A DNA stretch of 22,505 nt from positions 1 to 22,505 of the forward strand of contig MWDY01000269.1 of the NCBI GenBank assembly GCA_002070755.1, read 5' to 3'. This DNA is from Spirochaetes bacterium ADurb.Bin110. Its GTDB lineage: Bacteria > Spirochaetota > Spirochaetia > Treponematales > Rectinemataceae. The position numbers were made by a program, and so were the translations under genes. The notes under the pieces are model-generated. The model was not told the DNA's origin. It was given only the letters and a program-made list of their open reading frames with translations, and made no database searches. Numbering within the stretch: position 1 is the first letter of the stretch; the number at the start of each line of letters is the position of its first letter. Shown here one piece after another: positions 1 to 6,715 of the stretch.

Positions 1-1208
1 GCTAGCTTGACGGCTTCATAGATTGTGCTATGGATATCTTTTCGCATTGCCTCGATATCGGATTCCTTGAGAATGGCATTTTCGATTAGATATTTCGAAA
101 AATTATCGATAGAGTCATTTTTCCGCCATTCTTCGATCTCTTCTTTGGTGCGATAGCTAGATGCATCGCTCGTGGAATGGCCTGATATTCGATAGGTAAT
201 AGTATCTAGGAGTACAGGACCTTTACCTTTGAGCAAAATCTTTTTCTTTCTTAGAACGGCATCTGCGACGGCTAATGGATCTAGACCATCCACACGCTCT
301 GCGTGCATGGCCTCTGGATTGACTCCAGCTCCTACTCTAGCAAGCACTCCAAAGCCCATTGTTTCGCCATAGGTCTGCCCACCCATGCCATAGAAGTTGT
401 TGAAGAAATTGAAGAGAATCGGAGGCGCGCCGCCGACCGATTCCGGCCATAGTGTGCGATATTGATCCATAGATGCCATCATCATTGCTTCCCACACTGG
501 ACCACAACCCATCGAAGCATCGCCGATATTGGCAATAACGATTCCTGGCTTTTTATTTATGCGCTTATAGAGGGCAGAGCCTACGGCTATATCGGCTGAG
601 CCTCCTACAATGGCGTTGTTAGGCATGGAGCCAAAGGGCAAAAAGAATGCATGCATCGATCCGCCCATGCCTCGGTTGAAGCCGGCTTTGCGCGCGAATA
701 TCTCCGCAAGTGTTCCAAAAATGATAAAATTGCGTGCGAGAGAGAAAGCATCAGTATAAGGCATGCGCTTAGCATAGGAGAGTGTTTCTCCATCCAGCCA
801 TGATTCCATTGTCGATATTAACTTAGGCTCATCCATTTTGCGGGCTGCCGAGAGGCACTTTGAGAGAATTTCTCCATGGCTTCTATGGGAGCCGAAGATA
901 AAGTCTTCTGGCTCGAGGGCTGCTGCCTGTCCGACTACGGCTGCCTCTTGGCCAATGGAAAGATGGGCGGGACCCTTGTAGCTGTATGGAATTCCTTCCC
1001 ATGAGCCCATGGTCTTATAGGTGTTTAGCATGGTTTCAAATTCTCGCACCACGATCATGTCGTGGAGCATTGCAATGAGGCCATCATCCCCAAAGCGTTT
1101 TCGTTCTTCCTTTATATTTCGCTTGTATTGATTGATCGGAATAGAAGGGATTTCGAGCATTCCAGGTTTTCTGACATCTTCAGGTTTGATGGGCAATGAT
1201 TTTGGCAT
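1..1208 (-). CDS. 2-oxoacid dehydrogenase E1 component (TPP-dependent), partial at 3' end
   Basis: The reading frame is open from the ATG at 1208 to the left edge (402 codons, no stop), so the C-terminus is missing. A thiamine-diphosphate motif starts at GD (residues 229-230, GDASMGCG) and ends at the NNFYGMGG segment near 270-277; HRSHGE lies near 108-113 and the conserved HSTSD segment lies near the end of what is visible. The E1 would decarboxylate a 2-oxoacid (or cleave acetoin) and pass the acyl group to the E2 lipoyl arm. About 50 extra residues between HRSHGE and the GGSMH motif, and extra residues before NNFYGMGG, differ from ordinary E1-alpha and resemble single-chain alpha-beta E1 proteins, so I expect a beta half beyond the window; this is inference. 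The start is set by AAGGAG about 8 nt upstream. Last gene of the visible DeoR-E2-E3-E1 operon. Substrate is not decided by sequence. Confidence 0.88.
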   Translation of the reverse strand, partial: MPKSLPIKPEDVRKPGMLEIPSIPINQYKRNIKEERKRFGDDGLIAMLHDMIVVREFETMLNTYKTMGSWEGIPYSYKGPAHLSIGQEAAVVGQAAALEPEDFIFGSHRSHGEILSKCLSAARKMDEPKLISTMESWLDGETLSYAKRMPYTDAFSLARNFIIFGTLAEIFARKAGFNRGMGGSMHAFFLPFGSMPNNAIVGGSADIAVGSALYKRINKKPGIVIANIGDASMGCGPVWEAMMMASMDQYRTLWPESVGGAPPILFNFFNNFYGMGGQTYGETMGFGVLARVGAGVNPEAMHAERVDGLDPLAVADAVLRKKKILLKGKGPVLLDTITYRISGHSTSDASSYRTKEEIEEWRKNDSIDNFSKYLIENAILKESDIEAMRKDIHSTIYEAVKL

Positions 1209-1215
1209 TTTATGA

Positions 1216-1235
1216 CTCCTTATGGGCTCCTTATG
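1216..1235 (-). repeat. Duplicated ribosome-binding-site unit upstream of E1
   Basis: On the minus strand the 9-mer CATAAGGAG occurs twice, at 1235-1227 and 1224-1216, exactly 11 bp apart. Both copies carry a full AAGGAG; the copy nearer the ATG at 1208 has normal spacing and should be the one used. The spare copy looks like a tandem duplication of the ribosome-binding site. Confidence 0.7.
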
Positions 1236-1261
1236 AGCCAGCTTTCATTTAATGTGCACTA

Positions 1262-2734
1262 TTAATATTTGCTGCTAGACGCATGTGCGCTCCATGCGGC
1301 TTCGCGAATGACTTCCGAGACAGTTGGATGCGGGAATACCATATTACGAAGCGCAGAGATTGGCAGTTTTCGTTCGAGAGCGAGCGCAGCTCCCCAAATC
1401 TGCTCAGATGCATAGGCTCCCAAGAGATGAATTCCAAGGAGCCTTTCGCTTGATTTCTCGATGATTATCTTTATGGATCCAGGAGCGGAAAAGCCATTTT
1501 CCGCTACGAATCGACCAGAGACATTATATGGCATTCGAAGGACTTGGATATCATAACCTTTTGCTCGAGCATCCTGTTCGGTGAGTCCCACACCAGCGGC
1601 TTCGGGCAGCGAGTAGAGTGCCCAAGGCACTGTTTCCGGCGAGAATATTTGATCGCTGCGCTGGGCATTTTGACCTGCAAGGATATCGGAAACGGCTACT
1701 TCTGCCATGCGGTAGGCAGCATGGGCCAATTGGCTTTTACCAGTTACATCTCCAATAGCCCAAATACCCGGCAGATTAGTGCGCATCCAGTCATCTGTCG
1801 CTATGGCGCGATTCTTGATCTCTAGCCCAGATTCCTGTGCACCCCAACCTTCGATATTGGCCTTGCGTCCAACGGAGAGCAAAACGATATCGGCTTCCAC
1901 AGAGCTCTTTTCGCCATTTTTATTCTCAAAGAGGACCTTTTTACCTACGAGCTCCGTCACTTTTGTACCAAGCATGAAACTGACATTTTTTAGCGCTTTT
2001 CTCAGCTCGACAGCCATCTGCCGATCCATTACAGGCACGATTTCGTCCATCATTTCTATGACAGTTACTTTAGAACCCAACGAAGAGAAGAGACTGGCAA
2101 ATTCGATTCCTATTACGCCTCCTCCAATTATGCAAAGGCGTGAAGGAATTTCGGCAACCGATAGCAATCCCGTGGAATCTAGCACAACCGGATTATTCTT
2201 TATGCCAGGAATTGGCGGAATAATCGGAGAAGAGCCCGTTGCTAATATGATTTTTTGACCTTTGATAATGAAGGGAGATGTCGAAGATTGTGAATCAGAG
2301 GATTGAGAGGCTGAAGTTGGAGAAGAAGATCTAAATCCATCGCTTTCTCTGACGGGTGGAAAGACGGTAATGGAATGACCATCTGTCAATTTTCCCGTTC
2401 CTCGAATGATCTCCACGCCTGCTTTTCTAAGCGTCAGTTCCAAAGATCTTCGCAATTTATTAGAGACTTCTTCTTTCCATGCCATAACTCGCTGCCAGTT
2501 AACATGCACGCCTTCAGTTTCTATGCCAAACGAAGAGGCTTCGTTTAAATAGGCATATAGTTTAGCGCTATTGAGAAGAGTCTTAGTGGGGATACAACCG
2601 ATATTGAGGCATGTTCCACCTACATCGGCTTTTTCCACAAGAGCGACTTTGAGTTTTTTTGCCGCAAGGCGTTCCGCAGCGAGATAGCCTCCAGGGCCAG
2701 ATCCGAGGATGATCACATCATAATCGGTCGTCAT
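1262..2734 (-). CDS. lpdA: Dihydrolipoamide dehydrogenase (E3)
   Basis: Flavoprotein that reoxidises the dihydrolipoyl group of E2 and reduces NAD+. Visible parts: N-terminal FAD dinucleotide fold GSGPGG (11-16), redox-active disulfide C42-x4-C47 in GGTCLNIGC, central NAD fold IGGGVIGIEF, second FAD motif AIGDVTG, and the C-terminal active-site FPHPTVSE, where His and Glu form the proton-relay pair. Length 490 aa is slightly above the usual 460-475 because of a Ser/Gln-rich insert at about residues 126-154. The start at 2734 is supported by GGAG at 2745-2742. It lies 42 bp after E2 and 53 bp before E1, in the same operon; it ends in tandem stops TAA TAG. Confidence 0.96.
   Translation of the reverse strand: MTTDYDVIILGSGPGGYLAAERLAAKKLKVALVEKADVGGTCLNIGCIPTKTLLNSAKLYAYLNEASSFGIETEGVHVNWQRVMAWKEEVSNKLRRSLELTLRKAGVEIIRGTGKLTDGHSITVFPPVRESDGFRSSSPTSASQSSDSQSSTSPFIIKGQKIILATGSSPIIPPIPGIKNNPVVLDSTGLLSVAEIPSRLCIIGGGVIGIEFASLFSSLGSKVTVIEMMDEIVPVMDRQMAVELRKALKNVSFMLGTKVTELVGKKVLFENKNGEKSSVEADIVLLSVGRKANIEGWGAQESGLEIKNRAIATDDWMRTNLPGIWAIGDVTGKSQLAHAAYRMAEVAVSDILAGQNAQRSDQIFSPETVPWALYSLPEAAGVGLTEQDARAKGYDIQVLRMPYNVSGRFVAENGFSAPGSIKIIIEKSSERLLGIHLLGAYASEQIWGAALALERKLPISALRNMVFPHPTVSEVIREAAWSAHASSSKY
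2273..2359 (-). repeat. Ser/Gln-rich in-frame insert in E3
   Basis: Residues about 126-154 of the dihydrolipoamide dehydrogenase are a low-complexity run of Ser, Thr, Gln and Pro between a beta strand of the FAD domain and the conserved KIILATGS strand. Part of it is a five-residue repeat (SQSSD then SQSST). The flanking enzyme sequence is fully conserved in type, so the insert should be a surface loop. Confidence 0.6.
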
Positions 2735-2760
2735 ATATATTCTCCATAAAAGCGATGTAT

Positions 2761-2782
2761 ATATTCAAAGTGATATTCAAAG
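2761..2782 (-). repeat. Tandem duplication overlapping the E2 stop codon
   Basis: The 10-mer ATATTCAAAG (plus strand) occurs at 2761-2770 and 2773-2782, a 12-bp period. The copy at 2773-2782 contains the TGA stop of E2 (2779-2777 on the minus strand), so the gene end itself has been duplicated into the intergenic gap. Confidence 0.65.
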
Positions 2783-4108
2783 AGAAAAAGGCATAATATC
2801 GATATCTGCGATGATTTCGGCAAGTCGCCTCAAAAAGCGCGCCGCATAAGCCCCATCTATTACCTGATGATCTACAGTGAGTGAGAGGCCTATTCTCATG
2901 CGAGTCTCGATACCCTTGTCAGTTTTTAGCGGAGTGGGTCGGATCGTGCACAGGCCTAATATTGCGGTCTCCGGAGCATTGACAATCGGCGTAAACCACT
3001 CCACACCGAATGCTCCCAGATTCGTCACGGTAAAGGTAGAACCAGAGAGAGAGCCTGGATCGGCGCGGCCGCTTTGACAGGCTTTTGCAAGGCGCTTTAC
3101 TTCCATGGAAATGCCAATAAGGGGGAGAGCTTGAGCGTTTCGAATAACGGGTACCATGAGGCCTCGCGGAGTATCGACCGCGACACCCAAGTGAATTGGC
3201 TTAAAGAGCCTTAGCTCATTTCCTTCAAGGTGCGCATTGAATTCTGGGAATTCAGGGAGAATTCTGACAACTGCCATAAGAACAAGATCGCCAATAGTGA
3301 TGCTTGCGATATTTGGATTCTCTTGTGCTTTGAGACGAGCTCTCAGTGCAAGAAGATGCTCCGCGTCGGCAGAACTGTGCTCGGTATACTGGGCAGTGGT
3401 CTGGACCGAATCGTGCATACGGCCCGCAATGCGCTTTCGAATTCCTATAAGGGGGATGCTTTGGAATTCCGTTTTTTCATTAGTTGGTGATTCTGCCTTT
3501 GCAGTCTGCGTCTGCGCTCCTTCTGGCATTCTAGAAGAAGTTCCTTGGATGAAAGCTTCTTGAGTAGGTATTTCTTGGACAGTAGGCTCTTGGATCGAAG
3601 GTCCCTGGATCGAAGCCTCGATAACGTCCTTTTCGAGAATTCTTCCATCAGGACCACTACCTTTATAGATAGCTTCTGGGTCTACACCAAGGTGATACAT
3701 GGCCATTCTGGCGCGTGGGCTCGAATGTGTCTCTTCGCCATGAAGCTCTTTTGGCATTGCAGTTTCCGCTTCTTCCTTTTCTTCCCTGGAAGTGACGGAA
3801 GCAGTTGCAGAAGGAGAGATCGACACTGTACTTGCTTGAGAGAAAACTTCTGTATTCCCCCACACTTCCCCAGGCTGACCAATGATTGCAATGGTCTCCA
3901 AAACTGGCACATCATCGCCTTCTTTTTTAAGAAGCGCGAGCACTGTACCATCAACTCCTGCAGGCACTTCCATTGTCGCTTTATCGGTTTCGATTTCGCA
4001 CAGAATAGTGTCCTTCGTTACAATGTCCCCTGGCTTTACTTTCCAGGAAAGAATAAAACTGGATTCTACCGTGTTGCCCAATTTAGGCATTATGATCTTT
4101 TCTGCCAT
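2777..4108 (-). CDS. Dihydrolipoamide acyltransferase (E2)
   Basis: Core of a 2-oxoacid dehydrogenase complex: carries the lipoyl arm and transfers the acyl group to CoA. Domains in order: one lipoyl domain (1 to about 80) with lipoylation Lys43 in the ETDKAT motif; an acidic Ser/Thr linker; a peripheral subunit-binding domain at about 129-165 (SSPRARMAM ... GSGPDGRILEKDV); a repeat-rich linker 165-215; and a catalytic domain from about 217 ending with the VDHQVIDGAYAA active-site His and Asp. Length 443 aa is normal. The start at 4108 is 34 bp after the DeoR stop, with AGAGGGA upstream. Substrate (pyruvate, branched-chain oxoacid or acetoin) cannot be assigned; single lipoyl domain and operon order are compatible with any of these. 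Confidence 0.95.
   Translation of the reverse strand: MAEKIIMPKLGNTVESSFILSWKVKPGDIVTKDTILCEIETDKATMEVPAGVDGTVLALLKKEGDDVPVLETIAIIGQPGEVWGNTEVFSQASTVSISPSATASVTSREEKEEAETAMPKELHGEETHSSPRARMAMYHLGVDPEAIYKGSGPDGRILEKDVIEASIQGPSIQEPTVQEIPTQEAFIQGTSSRMPEGAQTQTAKAESPTNEKTEFQSIPLIGIRKRIAGRMHDSVQTTAQYTEHSSADAEHLLALRARLKAQENPNIASITIGDLVLMAVVRILPEFPEFNAHLEGNELRLFKPIHLGVAVDTPRGLMVPVIRNAQALPLIGISMEVKRLAKACQSGRADPGSLSGSTFTVTNLGAFGVEWFTPIVNAPETAILGLCTIRPTPLKTDKGIETRMRIGLSLTVDHQVIDGAYAARFLRRLAEIIADIDIMPFSL
3539..3613 (-). repeat. Degenerate five-residue repeats in the E2 linker
   Basis: Residues 166-190 of E2 read as roughly five five-residue units of the form S/T-I/V-Q-G/E-P (SIQGP, SIQEP, TVQE and decayed copies), a 15-bp period at the DNA level. 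It lies between the subunit-binding and catalytic domains, where E2 proteins usually have a flexible Ala/Pro linker. Confidence 0.6.
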
Positions 4109-4142
4109 TTTACTATCCCTCTCTTGAACTCATCTATCGAAT

Positions 4143-4898
4143 TTATGCAAGAATTACTTCCAAGCCCTCTGATTGAAGCGCTTCTAGCGCTTCCTTTGAC
4201 AAGCCATTGTCTGTAATGATCCCATGCACTGCTAACAAGGGCAATACGCTTACAAAACCAATCTTGCCAAATTTGGAAGAATCAGCGACGAGCCATGTTA
4301 TCTCAGCTCTTTTGCTCATCGCCCTGACAATTTCGGCTCCTTCGGTGAACTGTGTCGTCATGCCGCGTTCAATACTGAAGCCATCCGTACCAACAAAGGC
4401 AATGCGCGCATTGAAGCTATCTAGATTCTGTACTGCTATGGGCCCTACAAATGATTCTGTCTCTCGTCTGAATGTGCCTCCAGTGAGTATGATATTGAGA
4501 AGGGGATTTATGCGTGCATAAGAGAAGGCCAGCATGGAATTCGTTACAATTTGTACATCCTGTTTGCCTATGAGGTATCGGGCTATGAAAGCAGTGGTAG
4601 TTCCAGCTTCTATCATGATGCGGTCCCCATCGCAGACGAGTTCGGTTGCTTTTTTGGCAATATGTTGTTTTTCTTCTATATGTAGCTTTTGGTGTTCGAG
4701 GATACTTCGATGTATCGAAGGAAGCGCACCTCCTCGAGTTCTCATTAAGTAGCCCCGATTTTCCAGAGAGGAGAGATCAGTACGGATAGTAACCTCCGAT
4801 ACACCTAGAGTGCTCGAAAGCTCAGAGACAGAAAGATAATTGCGATCGGCAAGAAGTTCCAAAATCGACCTCTCTCGCTCGCTGAGATCTAGAAGCAT
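4143..4898 (-). CDS. DeoR-family transcriptional regulator
   Basis: Cytoplasmic repressor of the DeoR/GlpR type, usually sensing a phosphorylated sugar or related metabolite. The N-terminus has the DeoR helix-turn-helix (SVSELSSTLGVSEVTIRTDL) starting MLLDLSERERSILELL. The sensor domain shows EAGTTT, VTNS, TGGTFRRET, GTDGFS and ADSSKFG, all typical of DeoRC ligand sites. I place the start at 4898 (251 aa) because GGAGG at 4910-4906 sits just upstream and the protein then begins as family members do. The frame is open back to an ATG at 5033, but that would run through the operators and add 45 residues unlike the family. First gene of the E2-E3-E1 operon, so probably its own regulator; it is also divergent from the fucose operon and could act there (E. 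coli FucR is DeoR-family). Confidence 0.92.
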   Translation of the reverse strand: MLLDLSERERSILELLADRNYLSVSELSSTLGVSEVTIRTDLSSLENRGYLMRTRGGALPSIHRSILEHQKLHIEEKQHIAKKATELVCDGDRIMIEAGTTTAFIARYLIGKQDVQIVTNSMLAFSYARINPLLNIILTGGTFRRETESFVGPIAVQNLDSFNARIAFVGTDGFSIERGMTTQFTEGAEIVRAMSKRAEITWLVADSSKFGKIGFVSVLPLLAVHGIITDNGLSKEALEALQSEGLEVILA

Positions 4899-4925
4899 TT
4901 CAAACCTCCGGAAAACTTTAAAATA

Positions 4926-4969
4926 TCTTTCTAAAATCTTTCGATAATATTTCGAAAAGCTTTCTTTTA
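4926..4969. promoter_or_regulatory. Phased 11-bp TTTC repeats, probable DeoR-family operator
   Basis: Four imperfect 11-mers lie head to tail: TCTTTCTAAAA, TCTTTCGATAA, TATTTCGAAAA and GCTTTCTTTTA. The TTTC cores start at 4928, 4939, 4950 and 4961, exactly 11 bp apart, and a fifth decayed TTTA lies at 4917. The middle two also form an inverted repeat, TTTCGA (4939-4944) with TCGAAA (4952-4957). The array covers the expected transcription start and leader of the regulator gene, as autorepression would need. Direct repeats at about one helical turn are common for DeoR-family binding; the assignment to this regulator is inference. Confidence 0.55.
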
Positions 4970-4997
4970 ATATACAGCCAGTCTCAGAAACATGCAA
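4969..4997 (-). promoter_or_regulatory. Candidate promoter of the DeoR-E2-E3-E1 operon
   Basis: Minus strand: -35 TTGCAT (4997-4992), 17-bp spacer, -10 TATATT (4974-4969) preceded by TG. The expected start near 4962 gives a leader of about 64 nt that contains the phased TTTC repeats. Confidence 0.45.
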
Positions 4998-5018
4998 GGC
5001 CTTTTGTCGATAGAATAA

Positions 5019-5032
5019 TGTAATCGTTTGCA
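5019..5032. promoter_or_regulatory. LacI-type operator, upstream copy
   Basis: TGTAATCGTTTGCA fits the TGNAANCG-centred pseudo-palindrome bound by LacI/GalR proteins. On the minus strand it shares the 12-mer AAACGATTACAT with the second site. A LacI-family regulator is encoded in the operon that starts just downstream. Confidence 0.7.
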
Positions 5033-5041
5033 TTTTTTATC

Positions 5042-5070
5042 TTGACAGAATGGAAAAACCATGTAATCGT
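5042..5070 (+). promoter_or_regulatory. Candidate promoter of the sugar operon
   Basis: Perfect -35 TTGACA (5042-5047), 17-bp spacer, weak -10 AATCGT (5065-5070) with an extended TG at 5062-5063. The -10 region lies inside the second LacI-type operator, so repressor binding would block polymerase. The expected start near 5077 gives a leader of about 107 nt. Confidence 0.5.
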
Positions 5071-5075
5071 TTACC
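5062..5075. promoter_or_regulatory. LacI-type operator, promoter-proximal copy
   Basis: TGTAATCGTTTACC, near-identical to the site at 5019-5032 and exactly 43 bp downstream of it, about four helical turns. It overlaps the candidate -10 element. Confidence 0.7.
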
Positions 5076-5096
5076 TATTCGATGCAGTCGAAAGTA

Positions 5097-5146
5097 GCAT
5101 TGCACTATGAAGGTGCATGCTTTTAGGCTGAAATAGATTGATCTAT
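5097..5146 (+). promoter_or_regulatory. Structured leader of the sugar operon
   Basis: Two inverted repeats lie in the predicted 5' leader. GCATTGCAC (5097-5105) pairs with GTGCATGC (5113-5120) around a 7-nt loop, with one unpaired base, and is followed by TTTT. ATAGAT-TG-ATCTAT (5133-5146) is a perfect 14-bp palindrome. The first resembles a weak attenuator, the second could be a protein site; neither role is shown. Confidence 0.3.
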
Positions 5147-5183
5147 CTGTGGCCTTTCGCCGCTGATTATAGGAAAAGGAGTC

Positions 5184-6710
5184 ATGCGCGTGGCTGCGAA
5201 GTTATTGTCGATGGAAAAGATCGATAAGCGTTTTACTGGCGTACATGCCCTTCGTCAAGTGAATTTCGACCTCGATGAAGGGGAAATACACGCGCTTGTG
5301 GGCGAAAATGGTGCTGGTAAGTCGACGCTCATGAACATTCTCGTCGGCATAATCCAAAAAGACTCAGGTCAAATCTACTATATGGGGCACCTATTCAATG
5401 CGCGCGATCCAAAGCACGCTCTCGAAATGGGCATTGGGATTATCCATCAGGAACTCAACATGATGGATCATCTCACAGTCGCGCAGAACATCTTCATCGG
5501 TAGGGAATTCACGAAGCTGGGTGGCATACTGCTAGACAAGCGAGAGCAGAACAAAAGAGCTGAGGAGCTGTTTACTCGCCTTAAAATGAATATAGATCCT
5601 ACAGAGCAAGTAGGACGCTTAACTGTAGCCAAACAGCAAATGGTCGAGATCGCCAAAGCGGTTTCTCATCGCTTGCGTATTCTTATCCTCGACGAGCCTA
5701 CCGCAGCGCTCACCGATGCAGAGATAGCCGAACTCTTTACGATTATGCGCGACCTAAAGAGCCAGGGTGTAGGAATGATTCACATCTCCCATCGATTGGA
5801 GGAAATCCATCAGATAGCCGACCGCGTCACTGTGCTGAGAGATGGAGAGGTGGTCGATACGAAGAAAACTTCCGATGTGACAAAAGCTCAGATCATCAAT
5901 ATGATGGTAGGACGTGTCATCTATGAACAGCCAAAAATAAAAAGCTCAGTTGGGCCGGAAGCTCCTGTGGTTTTGCGCGCCCACAAGCTCAATGCGGGCA
6001 AACTCGTACGCGATGTGAGCTTTGAACTCCGAAAAGGCGAAATCCTCGGTTTTTCCGGGCTCATTGGATCAGGCCGCACCGAAACAGCGCGAGCAATCTT
6101 TGGTGCCGACGAAGTTCAGAGTGGATGGATCGAAGTCAATGGGAAGAGGGTCAAGATCCGTTCGCCTGCAGACGCAGTGGCGAAAGGCATCGGCTATCTC
6201 TCCGAAGACCGCAAGCGTTTTGAGCTTGCCATCAATCTCAGCGTAAGAGACAACATGGTAATGGCAGCCTACGACCAGTTCCAAAACAGCCTTTTTATCG
6301 ATGCGAGAAAAGTGCAGGATGTGACCCAAAAATACATCGATAGACTCAGTATTAAGACGCCTTCCATAGAGCAACTTTTGCGAAACCTTTCAGGAGGAAA
6401 CCAGCAGAAGGTTGTCGTCGCAAAGTGGTTGATCTGCAACTGTGAAATTCTCATTTTCGATGAACCGACTAGGGGAATCGATGTTGGGGCCAAGAGCGAG
6501 ATCTATACGCTTATGAACGAGCTCACTAAAGAGGGAAAGTCGATCATCATGATCTCTTCGGAGTTGCCGGAGGTTCTGCGCATGAGCGATAGGATTATTG
6601 TGATGTGCGAAGGGCGTATCACCGGCGAATTACGTATAGAAGAGGCCAGCCAAGAGGCTATTATGAGACTTGCTACAATGGGTCGCCAGGCTGTCCTCAC
6701 AGGGAGTTGA
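5184..6710 (+). CDS. Sugar ABC importer ATPase (MglA/RbsA type, two fused nucleotide-binding domains)
   Basis: Energises monosaccharide uptake through the permease encoded next. The first half has Walker A GENGAGKST (K46), a signature reduced to LTVAKQQ, and Walker B ILILDEPTAAL. The second half has the family's degenerate Walker A (SGLIGSGRTE), full signature LSGGNQQKV and Walker B ILIFDEPTRGID. Length 508 aa fits the family. AAGGAG at 5176-5181 is only 2 nt before the ATG at 5184 but 8 nt before an in-frame GTG at 5190, so translation may start at the GTG (two residues shorter). First gene of the operon, 5 bp before the permease. Substrate is most likely the sugar used by FucI/FucU, L-fucose or a relative, by context only. 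Confidence 0.95.
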   Translation: MRVAAKLLSMEKIDKRFTGVHALRQVNFDLDEGEIHALVGENGAGKSTLMNILVGIIQKDSGQIYYMGHLFNARDPKHALEMGIGIIHQELNMMDHLTVAQNIFIGREFTKLGGILLDKREQNKRAEELFTRLKMNIDPTEQVGRLTVAKQQMVEIAKAVSHRLRILILDEPTAALTDAEIAELFTIMRDLKSQGVGMIHISHRLEEIHQIADRVTVLRDGEVVDTKKTSDVTKAQIINMMVGRVIYEQPKIKSSVGPEAPVVLRAHKLNAGKLVRDVSFELRKGEILGFSGLIGSGRTETARAIFGADEVQSGWIEVNGKRVKIRSPADAVAKGIGYLSEDRKRFELAINLSVRDNMVMAAYDQFQNSLFIDARKVQDVTQKYIDRLSIKTPSIEQLLRNLSGGNQQKVVVAKWLICNCEILIFDEPTRGIDVGAKSEIYTLMNELTKEGKSIIMISSELPEVLRMSDRIIVMCEGRITGELRIEEASQEAIMRLATMGRQAVLTGS

Positions 6711-6715
6711 ACAGC

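Noticed and set aside
3545..4216. 223-codon open frame on the plus strand
   Set aside because: Antisense to E2, whose lipoyl and subunit-binding domains are unmistakable; Cys/Phe/His-rich composition and no family features.
4899..5033. N-terminal extension of the DeoR regulator to an ATG at 5033
   Set aside because: The extra 45 residues are not family-like, have no ribosome-binding site and would cover the operators; the ATG at 4898 has GGAGG at the right distance and a family-type N-terminus.
5097..5124. Hairpin plus TTTT as a true terminator
   Set aside because: The stem has a bulge, the T run is four bases, and it lies between the promoter and first gene; at most an attenuator.
6605..6715. 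Upstream start of the sugar permease inside the ATPase gene
   Set aside because: The 37 extra residues are an out-of-frame reading of the conserved ATPase C-terminus; ATG 6716 has AGGGAG and normal operon spacing.
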